The notes beneath the pieces are model-generated. The model did no database searches. It was not told the origin of the DNA and saw nothing but the letters and a program-made list of their open reading frames with translations. This document shows positions 6,735-12,295 of a stretch of DNA of 12,295 bases, piece by piece; the stretch's first letter is position 1; every line of letters begins with the position of its first letter. A program made the position numbers and the translations under genes. Location of the stretch: positions 1 through 12,295 of the forward strand of contig CAJBVG010000331.1 in the NCBI GenBank assembly GCA_903958995.1, in the 5' to 3' direction. The DNA comes from an uncultured bacterium. Its GTDB lineage: Bacteria; Bacteroidota; Bacteroidia; Sphingobacteriales; Sphingobacteriaceae.

Positions 6735-7521
6735 TAATAGTGAACATTGTACTATAATTATCTGCTATATTCTTCGAATAGGTAGTTAACATTACCGTTG
6801 GGTATTGTTCGAAGTCAACAGGATTTTCACCCGAAAGCACTTGCAATGCATTAGCTTTTATAAATACTTTTGCTTTTGTTGCTTGTGTTGCAATTAAGGT
6901 TGAAGGAAAATCAAGGTTTACAATTTTAATGTTATTTATTGTTGGGGTATTCATTCCTCCAAAACCTCCAATATGATATACATAAGGAATAGCAGGGTTG
7001 GGGTCACCTTTCGATTGTGGTTTATGGCATTCTAGTTTCATGAAGATGTAACCTTGATTCCATGTCCAGTACATATCTGAAGCAAAGCCGCCGATATCTA
7101 ACATTCCTGTGCGAAAATCTAATGGCATTGTGTTTCTTAAACTATCCACACCAATCATAAATCGGATACCAGCGTATTCCCCTTCATTTACCCAATTTAA
7201 ATTGGCAATTAATGAACTCGGATCTTTTTCTTTTACCAAGAAATATGAACTGTCTTGTAATACCGGAACATACGTTCCGTCCTTCATTTTCAATTCGATA
7301 TTACTGATAAAGTAGTTGAATTTAGCAACGGTAAATGCTTGCTCAAATAAATTCACATATTCTGTAGAGTCGAGTAATAAATCTTTATCACCCACAACAT
7401 TATCAAAGACCAATTGAACGGTAGCTAACTTGCCAATAGGTTGTATGGCTTGTGGATCATCTTTACAAGAACTAAATCCTAATGCGATGATACTATAGAA
7501 TATGATGTATTGTATTTTCAT
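6718..7521 (-). CDS. MbnP-like copper-binding lipoprotein
   Basis: A 267-residue predicted lipoprotein: hydrophobic N-terminus, lipobox FSSC with Cys19, then a beta-rich domain. Family landmarks are VQLVFDNVVGDKDL at 35-48, the FNYFISNIELKM strand at 68-79, GEYAGIRFMIGVD at 114-126, MYWTWNQGYIFMKLE at 150-164 and YHIGG at 182-186. In methanotroph MbnP a tryptophan is oxidised to kynurenine by the diheme partner MbnH and contributes to a copper site; W152 or W154 in the conserved WTW segment is the natural candidate here (inference). H183 and H166 are possible metal ligands. The gene starts one base after the upstream 167-residue gene stops, and the diheme peroxidase gene follows 40 bases later. 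No methanobactin genes are in the window, so a methanobactin role is not implied. Confidence 0.85.
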   Translation of the reverse strand: MKIQYIIFYSIIALGFSSCKDDPQAIQPIGKLATVQLVFDNVVGDKDLLLDSTEYVNLFEQAFTVAKFNYFISNIELKMKDGTYVPVLQDSSYFLVKEKDPSSLIANLNWVNEGEYAGIRFMIGVDSLRNTMPLDFRTGMLDIGGFASDMYWTWNQGYIFMKLECHKPQSKGDPNPAIPYVYHIGGFGGMNTPTINNIKIVNLDFPSTLIATQATKAKVFIKANALQVLSGENPVDFEQYPTVMLTTYSKNIADNYSTMFTINSIQN

Positions 7522-7522
7522 T

Positions 7523-8026
7523 TTATTTTTTTACTCCAAAGAAATTTGACATCCAAGAATCTGCAAATGCTAGCAATCCATTGTTATTCCAGTCGTTTAC
7601 GGTAAGTGCTAAATTATTAATTACTAAGGTATTTTGTTGTATGATTCCTTCTTCTATTGCATTTTCGAATGTAGTTCTATTAAGCGTAATTAATTTATTG
7701 TGTTCATCGATATAAGTAAACAACATTCTGTTGAACAATTCGATATTAAATTGTTTCTCTAAATCTTCTAAGAAATGCACCGACTTATCAATAGAGCAAC
7801 CGCTTGCTGGATTCAGGTGTTCATCAACACCGAGTATTAAAATTTTATTTTCAATTACTCTGAAAAATGAACGCAGTTCTTTATTGTGGGCTGTCCATTG
7901 TGTGCAAAAGGAATGTAATTCATTTTCAAATGCAGAAATTTGATGCTCGTTTATTGCAGGTGAAATGGTATAAAACCAAAGTTTTGACGTTGGATGATAA
8001 TCATTTATTTGCCATTCGTTTATCAT
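7523..8026 (-). CDS. Conserved Bacteroidota protein of unknown function
   Basis: A 167-residue soluble protein with no signal peptide and no membrane segment. I recognise it as a Bacteroidota family often labelled ABC transporter ATPase in databases, but it has no Walker A, Walker B or ABC signature, so that name should not be used. Visible features are a WFYTISPAIN strand near 17-26, a W-x-A-H segment at 44-47, the well conserved ASGCSIDKSVHF at 74-85 with Cys77 and His84, FNRMLFTYID at 98-107 and an aromatic C-terminus. The Cys/Asp/Lys/His cluster could be an active or metal site; this is speculation. Its ATG overlaps the stop of the CCG iron-sulfur gene (ATGA), and the MbnP-like gene begins one base after its stop, so it is translated within the redox operon. 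Confidence 0.85.
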   Translation of the reverse strand: MINEWQINDYHPTSKLWFYTISPAINEHQISAFENELHSFCTQWTAHNKELRSFFRVIENKILILGVDEHLNPASGCSIDKSVHFLEDLEKQFNIELFNRMLFTYIDEHNKLITLNRTTFENAIEEGIIQQNTLVINNLALTVNDWNNNGLLAFADSWMSNFFGVKK

Positions 8027-8814
8027 GATAATCCGTTTGCTTTCGCAGTAATTTCTGCTATGTCTAATACTTGTACTGTGTTTTCTTTTTCGAAGTGTTT
8101 CACCCCATCACTTAACATCGTCATGCAAAATGGACATGATGAAGCGATGATATCAGGGTTAACCGATAATGCTTCTTCAACACGTTCCACATTGATGTCC
8201 TTTGTACCATTTTCTGGTTCTTTAAACATTTGCGCTCCTCCAGCACCACAACATAAACCATTCGATTTACAACGCTTCAACTCCACAAGTTCTGAATCCA
8301 ATTGTGCTAGTACTTCACGAGGTGCTTCGTACACTCCATTTGCTCTTCCTAAGTAACAAGGGTCGTGGTAGGTAATGCGTTTACCTTTAAACGACTCTCC
8401 ATTGCTTGCCGCTAGCTTACCTTGATTAATTAAATCTTGGATGAGTTCAGTGTGATGAATAACTTCGTAATGCCCACCCAATTCTGGGTATTCATTTTTT
8501 AAGGTGTTAAAACAATGCGGACAAGCCGTTACGATTTTTTTTATTTCGTAAGCGTTTAATACTTCGATATTACTCATCGCTTGCATTTGGAATAGGAATT
8601 CATTTCCTGCACGTTTTGCTGGATCGCCAGTACAGCTTTCTTCTGTACCGAGTATAGCATATTTCAAACCAACGTGATTTAAAATCTTCGCAATATCTTT
8701 TGTAATTTTCTGAGCACGCTCATCAAAACTACCTGCACATCCTACCCAAAATAAAATATCGGGTTGTTCACCTTTGGCCATCATTTCGGCCATTGTTGGT
8801 ACTTTAAAATCCAT
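8023..8814 (-). CDS. CCG-domain (Fe-S)-binding protein, HdrB/GlpC-like
   Basis: A 263-residue cytoplasmic protein with two CCG (cysteine-rich) domains, as in HdrB, GlpC, LldE and DsrK. The first has C26, C61 in ESCTGD, and C98/C101 in ACPHC; its middle motif is SCTG, lacking the second cysteine of CCG, a variant I believe is usual in this subfamily. The second is complete: C153 in HDPCYLGR, C188/C189 in LCCGAGG and C227/C230 in SCPFC, so one non-cubane or cubane [4Fe-4S] site is likely there. It probably pairs with the NarI-like ferredoxin protein encoded upstream (9392-10693), together making a quinone-linked electron-transfer module; homologues are often fused. The natural electron donor is not evident. 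The gene overlaps the next one by 4 bases and is preceded by 108 bases of heptamer-repeat spacer. Confidence 0.9.
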   Translation of the reverse strand: MDFKVPTMAEMMAKGEQPDILFWVGCAGSFDERAQKITKDIAKILNHVGLKYAILGTEESCTGDPAKRAGNEFLFQMQAMSNIEVLNAYEIKKIVTACPHCFNTLKNEYPELGGHYEVIHHTELIQDLINQGKLAASNGESFKGKRITYHDPCYLGRANGVYEAPREVLAQLDSELVELKRCKSNGLCCGAGGAQMFKEPENGTKDINVERVEEALSVNPDIIASSCPFCMTMLSDGVKHFEKENTVQVLDIAEITAKANGLS

Positions 8815-8821
8815 ACTTTTA

Positions 8822-8861
8822 TAAATTCTAAATTCTAAATTTTAAATTCTAAATTGTAAAG
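8822..8861. repeat. Heptamer tandem repeat TAAATTN, about 5.7 units
   Basis: Five consecutive units of TAAATTC, varying only in the last base (C, C, T, C, G), are followed by a partial TAAAG. This is the most regular of the heptamer blocks. It lies just upstream of the CCG-protein ATG (8814), within the spacer after the HAD gene, and could be a slippage-prone leader. Confidence 0.85.
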
Positions 8862-8882
8862 TTTGAGTTTTATTTTGTTTTT

Positions 8883-8910
8883 ATAATTCAAAATTCAAAA
8901 CTCATAATTC
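8883..8910. repeat. Heptamer tandem repeat, 4 units ending in TC
   Basis: Four 7-base units, ATAATTC, AAAATTC, one ending ACTC, and ATAATTC again, fill the other half of the spacer that holds the block at 8822-8861. The words overlap that block (AATTC) but the phase and flanking base differ. A T run follows at 8914-8921. Confidence 0.75.
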
Positions 8911-8922
8911 ATATTTTTTTTT

Positions 8923-9339
8923 CTATCCTTTGAATACTTGAATCTTCGCATTAGCCATAACAAGCTCTGTGAATTTTCCTTCGTAACGTGTTGCGCGAAC
9001 AATGTGGTTATCGATCCAATGGTAATTTCCTCCACGAGGTTTACCAAATAGAATACCATGGTAGTTGAATCCATGCTTCGCTAACCAACGCTCGGTAACA
9101 GGTCGGTGTTCTTCAGTACGCGATGTAAAGAAGGTAATAATATGTCCTTCTTCAAACCATTTGTTAATCATATCCAATGCACCTTCATAGATGACAGCAT
9201 CTTCCATACGCTCCGGTTCTTCATTTGGAATATCATCACATATCGTCCCATCAATGTCAATCAAAAAGTTTTTTACTTCTTGCGGTAACTTCGGACTAAT
9301 ATGATTCCCGTTCTCGTCTAATGCTACTTCTAAATTCAT
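8923..9339 (-). CDS. Small HAD-family phosphatase
   Basis: A 138-residue cytoplasmic hydrolase of the haloacid dehalogenase superfamily. Motif I is FLIDIDGTICDD with both catalytic aspartates, motif II is the T-S-R of ITFFTSRTEEHR, and later GKPRGGNYHWIDNH supplies the lysine and acidic residues. There is no cap domain, so the substrate may be a macromolecule or the enzyme may assemble its pocket by dimerising. Relatives in Bacteroidota are often mislabelled phosphoheptose isomerase; nothing here supports that. The ATG at 9339 is chosen over 9477. The longer frame would overlap the upstream iron-sulfur gene by 86 bases and would encode the heptamer repeat block, while the family fold begins only after MNLEVALDENGNH. 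It lies between two electron-transfer subunits without an obvious functional link. Confidence 0.88.
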   Translation of the reverse strand: MNLEVALDENGNHISPKLPQEVKNFLIDIDGTICDDIPNEEPERMEDAVIYEGALDMINKWFEEGHIITFFTSRTEEHRPVTERWLAKHGFNYHGILFGKPRGGNYHWIDNHIVRATRYEGKFTELVMANAKIQVFKG

Positions 9340-9341
9340 CT

Positions 9342-9398
9342 TTTCGTATTTCGTAACTTGTATTTCGTAATTTCGATAGTTCGCCAATTCGTTAATTC
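9342..9398. repeat. Degenerate heptamer tandem repeat, TTTCGTA type
   Basis: TTTCGTA occurs at 9342-9348, 9349-9355 and 9363-9369 with one diverged unit between, then about four looser units carrying TTCG or AATTC continue to 9398. The block fills the spacer between the HAD and NarI-like genes and reaches over the stop codon (9392-9394) of the latter. Confidence 0.75.
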
Positions 9399-10693
9399 GA
9401 TTGAGTCCAATTTGCTCTATCACTTGGAGAAAACTTCCAAGGGGCACCATTTGTTTCAATATTTGTTTGCATTGCATTTAAACTGCTTGGTGCAGCCGAT
9501 TCCTCCATCACTAAATAACGACGCATATCAACAATAATTGATAATGGATCAATGTTTACTGGGCAAGCTTCTGTACATGCATTACAAGAGGTACAAGCCC
9601 ATAACTCTTCTCTAGAGATATAGTTGTCTAATAAAGCTTTGTCGTCTGTTGCATCCTTCCCATTTTTATCGATGTTCAATCCCACTTCGGTTAATCGGTC
9701 TCGAGTATCCATCATTATTTTTCGAGGAGAGAGTAATTTACCTGTTTGGTTCGCCGGACAAACAGAAGTACATCGTCCGCATTCGGTACAAGTGTATGCA
9801 TCCATTAATTGTTTCCAAGTAAGGTCTTGCACATCTTTCGCACCAAATCGTCCAGGAGCAACACTTGCATCAGGAACAAAACTTGGGTCGAGCATTGCTT
9901 TCACTTCGTTAGTCACTGATGTCATATTAGTGAATCTTCCTTTTGCTTCTAAATTTGAGAAGTAAGTATTCGGGAAGGCTAAGAAAATATGGAAGTGCTT
10001 AGAGTAAGGTACATAGTTTAAGAATGCTAAAATTCCTAATATATGGAACCACCAGCATGAACGTTCGATGAGTTCTAAGCCATGTGCATCACTCGGTAAA
10101 AGGTTTACTAATAAACCTGATATTGGGAAAGCACCGGCTTGTATGTAATGTGAAATATTCAATTGTTGTAATTTGAAGTCGGCAGCATTCATGATTAAGA
10201 AAGCCGACATCAATAAAATTTCTGTGATTAGAATATAGTTCGCATCAGACTTAGGCCAAGCAGTCATTTCAGTACCTGAGAAGCGTTTTAGCTTCACGAT
10301 GTTTCTTCTTGCAAAGAAGATTACACAGGCTAACCAAACCCCTAAGGCAAGGAATTCGAATGAGCCAATAAGGAAATTATATAATCCGCCTAATAGGGGA
10401 GCAAATACACGATGAGTGCCAAAAGCACCGTCGATAATAATCTCTAGCACCTCTAGATTGATGATGATAAAGCCTGCATAGATCAGAAAATGGAAAATAA
10501 ATGGAACCGGACGAGCAGCCATTTTTGTTTGTCCGAAGGCCACTTTTACCATGGTCATCCATCGTTCTGATGAACGATCGGAACGGTCGATGTCTCTGCC
10601 TAATAGAATGTTGCGACGAATTTTGCCAGCATTTTTAGAGAACCAGTACACGGCAAACGCCGTAAGGGCAATGAATAAAATTTGTAATACCAT
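9392..10693 (-). CDS. Membrane NarI-like/ferredoxin (Fe-S) oxidoreductase subunit
   Basis: A 433-residue inner-membrane protein in two parts. The N-terminal part has about five hydrophobic segments (near 3-18, 63-87, 105-127, 152-172 and 213-240), with His68, His217, His233 and His235 placed to bind heme b, as in NarI/HdrE/DsrM subunits. The C-terminal part carries two [4Fe-4S] ferredoxin motifs: C302, C305, C308, C312-P and C367, C370, C373, C377-P. Such proteins pass electrons between a soluble partner and the quinone pool. With the CCG protein at 8023-8814 it makes a split version of the NarI-HdrC-HdrB architecture; Etf:menaquinone oxidoreductase is one attractive comparison (inference). 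The ATG at 10693 is preceded by purine-rich AAGAAG about 3 bases upstream, an unusually good ribosome site for this window. It appears to be the first gene of the 5655-10693 run. Confidence 0.92.
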   Translation of the reverse strand: MVLQILFIALTAFAVYWFSKNAGKIRRNILLGRDIDRSDRSSERWMTMVKVAFGQTKMAARPVPFIFHFLIYAGFIIINLEVLEIIIDGAFGTHRVFAPLLGGLYNFLIGSFEFLALGVWLACVIFFARRNIVKLKRFSGTEMTAWPKSDANYILITEILLMSAFLIMNAADFKLQQLNISHYIQAGAFPISGLLVNLLPSDAHGLELIERSCWWFHILGILAFLNYVPYSKHFHIFLAFPNTYFSNLEAKGRFTNMTSVTNEVKAMLDPSFVPDASVAPGRFGAKDVQDLTWKQLMDAYTCTECGRCTSVCPANQTGKLLSPRKIMMDTRDRLTEVGLNIDKNGKDATDDKALLDNYISREELWACTSCNACTEACPVNIDPLSIIVDMRRYLVMEESAAPSSLNAMQTNIETNGAPWKFSPSDRANWTQSN

Positions 10694-10850
10694 ATCTTCT
10701 TACACTTCCTGCGAATTTAAGCTTTTATCGCTTTATTTATAATTACGCTCGTGTTTTTTATCAATATAGACTGATTTTAAATGCTTTCCGGAAAATTTCA
10801 AAAAAGATTTTTTAAAATGCAGAAAGATGCTACATTTGCAGACCCAAAAG
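10694..10850. other. Divergent intergenic region with palindrome
   Basis: This 157-base AT-rich spacer separates the start of the iron-sulfur operon (minus) from tRNA-Phe (plus), so it should hold both promoters. The tRNA box is at 10831-10838. On the minus strand no perfect TAnnTTTG is seen; CTATATTGATA near 10762-10772 is a near miss. A 10-base palindrome TTTCCGGAAA at 10785-10794 lies between them and could be an operator, but short palindromes also arise by chance. Confidence 0.4.
10831..10838 (+). promoter_or_regulatory. -7 promoter box for tRNA-Phe
   Basis: TACATTTG matches TAnnTTTG exactly and ends 12 bases before the mature tRNA, the spacing expected for a tRNA promoter with a very short 5' leader. 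The upstream -33 region is a T run (10808-10813) without a clean TTG. Confidence 0.65.
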
Positions 10851-10926
10851 GGTGATATAGCTCAGCTGGTAGAGCAAAGGACTGAAAATCCTTGTGTCCT
10901 TGGTTCGAATCCGAGTATCACCACCA
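10851..10926 (+). tRNA. tRNA-Phe(GAA) with encoded CCA
   Basis: A complete 76-base cloverleaf. The acceptor stem is GGTGATA with TATCACC, the D arm GCTC/GAGC, the anticodon stem AAGGA/TCCTT with loop CTGAAAA (anticodon GAA), a 5-base variable loop, and the T arm CTTGG/CCGAG with loop TTCGAAT. Discriminator A (10923) is followed by genomically encoded CCA (10924-10926). All stems pair. It stands alone rather than in a tRNA cluster and is followed at once by a terminator. It is the substrate of the PheS enzyme encoded in the same window. Confidence 0.98.
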
Positions 10927-10957
10927 AAGCCTTCTAGTTTACTAGGAGGCTTTTTTT
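10927..10957 (+). terminator. Intrinsic terminator of tRNA-Phe
   Basis: An 11-bp stem, AAGCCTTCTAG against CTAGGAGGCTT, has a TTTA loop and a single G-T wobble, and runs into seven T residues (10951-10957). It starts on the base after the CCA end, so the primary transcript is essentially tRNA plus terminator. In the other direction the T tail is short, so it is probably not an efficient terminator for the convergent GH92 gene. Confidence 0.92.
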
Positions 10958-10964
10958 ATTGTAT

Positions 10965-11023
10965 GAGTATCGGGTATCGAGTATTAAGTATTTTGTCAAG
11001 TAGTCAATTTGTCAAGAAGTCAA
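10965..11023. repeat. Mixed heptamer and octamer tandem repeat
   Basis: Four 7-base units of the form RRGTATY (GAGTATC, GGGTATC and two more) run from 10965 to 10992. One 7-base and three 8-base units ending in GTCAA follow (10993-11023). The word changes within one block while the spacing stays at 7 or 8. The block fills the spacer between the tRNA terminator and the end of the GH92 gene. Confidence 0.75.
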
Positions 11024-11026
11024 GGC

Positions 11027-12295
11027 TTAATTTCCCATATAGAAAACAAGTACTCCTCCCTTCATAATCTCCTCGTGTTTCAATATAAATCCCTCAAGTA
11101 GTTTTCCATTGAGCATCATCTTTTTCACATAAACATTTTTATCGCTTTGGTTTTTTACTTCGATGCTAAATGTTTTTCCGTTTTCTAAGTTGATTGTTGC
11201 ACTTTTTACTAAAGGACTACCAATCACATAATCTGTAGATCCTGGAGCAACAGGGTAGAAGCCCATTGCACTAAAAATATACCAAGCACTCATTTGTCCG
11301 CAATCATCATTTCCTCCTAAGCCATCAGCACCTGTATGATACATTTTGGAGATGATGTTTCTTACATTTTTTTGTGTTTTTTTAGGCTGATTGGCATAGT
11401 TAAATAAATAGGCAACATGATGCGAAGGTTCATTGCCATGCACGTAGTTCCCTATAATTCCATCTCTAGAAATATCTTCCGTTTCTGCAAAATATTTATC
11501 AGGCAATTCCATTGTAAACAAGGAATCTAAATGTTGTGCAAATGCTTTTTCACCACCCATCATTTTTATTAATGTTTTAGGTTGATGTGGGACATACAAA
11601 CTGTAATTCCAAGAGTTCGCTTCTATATAACCTGCTTGATTTGTACTCAACACATCAAACTCTTTTTTAAAGGTTCCATCATTTAATCGTGGACGCATAA
11701 ACCCAATTGAAGCATCATATACATTCTTGTAATTTTCCGATCTAGCAATAAACTCTTCATAAATTTCTTTACGATTTATTTTTTTAGCGATTTGTGCAAT
11801 ACACCAGTCATCGTATGCATATTCAAGGGTTTTAGAAACAGATGCTCCACTTTTATCTTCGGGTACAAACCCTTTGTCGATGTAGTATCCTAGTCCGTCG
11901 TAGTTGCGATTTCGCGCTGTAGTTACACAGGCATCAAGCGCGGCATTCACATCAAACTTTGCATTCCCTTTCATTATTACATCAGCAATAACCGACACAC
12001 TATGATAGCCTATCATGCACCAATTTTCATTCGCATAATGTGACCATACAGGTAACATGTGTTCCGCACTTTGAGAGTAATGAGCCAACATAGAACTCCC
12101 CATGTCGCTATTTCTAGTGGGTTGTGTAATGTTGAATAAAGGATGCAATGCTCGGTAGGTATCCCATAAAGAGAAGGTGGTGTAGTTAGTAAAATTGGTA
12201 GCGGTATGAATATTTTGATCGAGGCCTTTGTATTTTCCATCAACATCATTGTATATCGTCGGACTTAAACACGTATGATAAATGGAAGTGTAAAA
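11027..12295 (-). CDS. GH92 family alpha-mannosidase, 3' part only
   Basis: The frame stays open to the right edge of the window, so this is the C-terminal 422 residues of a longer protein; GH92 enzymes are usually about 750 residues. It is a calcium-dependent exo-acting alpha-mannosidase family, generally secreted or outer-membrane-linked in Bacteroidota and used on mannan or N-glycans. The edge segment contains the family run FSLWDTYRALHPLF, then MIGYHSVSVIADVIMKG. The presumed general acid Glu lies in IEANSWNYS (codon 11621-11623), and the two presumed base aspartates in GGNDDCGQMSAWY (codons 11303-11308), so the catalytic centre looks intact. The TTG at 12148 is an internal leucine codon, not a start. 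A beta-sandwich-like C-terminal stretch ends at the TAA at 11027. The signal peptide and linkage specificity cannot be judged here. Confidence 0.95.
   Translation of the reverse strand, partial: FYTSIYHTCLSPTIYNDVDGKYKGLDQNIHTATNFTNYTTFSLWDTYRALHPLFNITQPTRNSDMGSSMLAHYSQSAEHMLPVWSHYANENWCMIGYHSVSVIADVIMKGNAKFDVNAALDACVTTARNRNYDGLGYYIDKGFVPEDKSGASVSKTLEYAYDDWCIAQIAKKINRKEIYEEFIARSENYKNVYDASIGFMRPRLNDGTFKKEFDVLSTNQAGYIEANSWNYSLYVPHQPKTLIKMMGGEKAFAQHLDSLFTMELPDKYFAETEDISRDGIIGNYVHGNEPSHHVAYLFNYANQPKKTQKNVRNIISKMYHTGADGLGGNDDCGQMSAWYIFSAMGFYPVAPGSTDYVIGSPLVKSATINLENGKTFSIEVKNQSDKNVYVKKMMLNGKLLEGFILKHEEIMKGGVLVFYMGN

Noticed and set aside
8822..8910. CRISPR-like array or phage attachment repeats
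   Set aside because: The units are 7 bases long, degenerate and contiguous, with no unique spacers and no cas genes. They are simple tandem repeats.
9340..9477. N-terminal extension of the HAD phosphatase to an ATG at 9477
   Set aside because: The extension overlaps the iron-sulfur gene by 86 bases and otherwise translates the heptamer repeat spacer. The HAD fold and family N-terminus start at the ATG at 9339.
1081..10926. Functional linkage of pheS and tRNA-Phe through proximity
   Set aside because: They are on opposite strands about 9 kb apart with unrelated genes between, and the tRNA has its own promoter and terminator. Chance neighbourhood is sufficient.
11027..12148. GH92 gene starting at 12148 as a complete 373-residue protein
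   Set aside because: The codon at 12148 is TTG and the frame continues upstream to the window edge with clear GH92 sequence (FSLWDTYRA and others), so this is an internal leucine.

Overview
The window looks like a piece of a low-GC Bacteroidota chromosome, probably Flavobacteriales or a relative, although the order is a guess. The evidence is a set of Bacteroidota-style genes: kbl, bshA, an MbnP/diheme peroxidase lipoprotein pair, a split NarI-ferredoxin/CCG iron-sulfur pair, a GH92 mannosidase and a 167-residue protein family that is often misnamed an ABC transporter ATPase. Three TAnnTTTG -7 promoter boxes and generally weak Shine-Dalgarno sites fit this. Nothing indicates a phage, plasmid or integron.

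Layout. Positions 5-75 hold a double palindrome of REP/BIME type. Positions 96-3359 are a minus-strand run that reads kbl, pheS, a Rieske-like lipoprotein and a TetR regulator; the last three overlap by 1-4 bases. Two plus-strand genes follow: trhO (3536-4465), a tRNA wobble-uridine hydroxylase, and bshA (4523-5668), the first enzyme of bacillithiol synthesis. Positions 5655-10693 are a second minus-strand run. In transcription order it holds a membrane NarI-like/ferredoxin subunit, a small HAD phosphatase, a CCG iron-sulfur subunit, an uncharacterised 167-residue protein, an MbnP-like lipoprotein and an MbnH-like diheme cytochrome c peroxidase. A tRNA-Phe(GAA) with promoter and terminator is at 10831-10957. 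The 3' part of a GH92 alpha-mannosidase gene runs off the right edge.

Functional reading. The second run is redox-themed. The membrane and CCG subunits resemble quinone-linked electron-transfer modules (HdrBC, DsrMK or Etf:menaquinone oxidoreductase type). The MbnP/MbnH pair suggests a periplasmic copper-site maturation system of the kind in which a diheme enzyme oxidises a tryptophan of its partner. The first run mixes housekeeping genes (threonine/glycine metabolism, Phe-tRNA charging) with a lipoprotein whose Rieske fold has lost both histidine ligands.

The least explained signal lies between genes. At least six spacers carry degenerate tandem repeats with a strict 7- or 8-base period. 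Most spacers have their own word, and several blocks run into the 3' end of the neighbouring coding region. No stretch longer than 300 bases lacks a gene; the longest spacers are 3360-3535 and 10694-10850.
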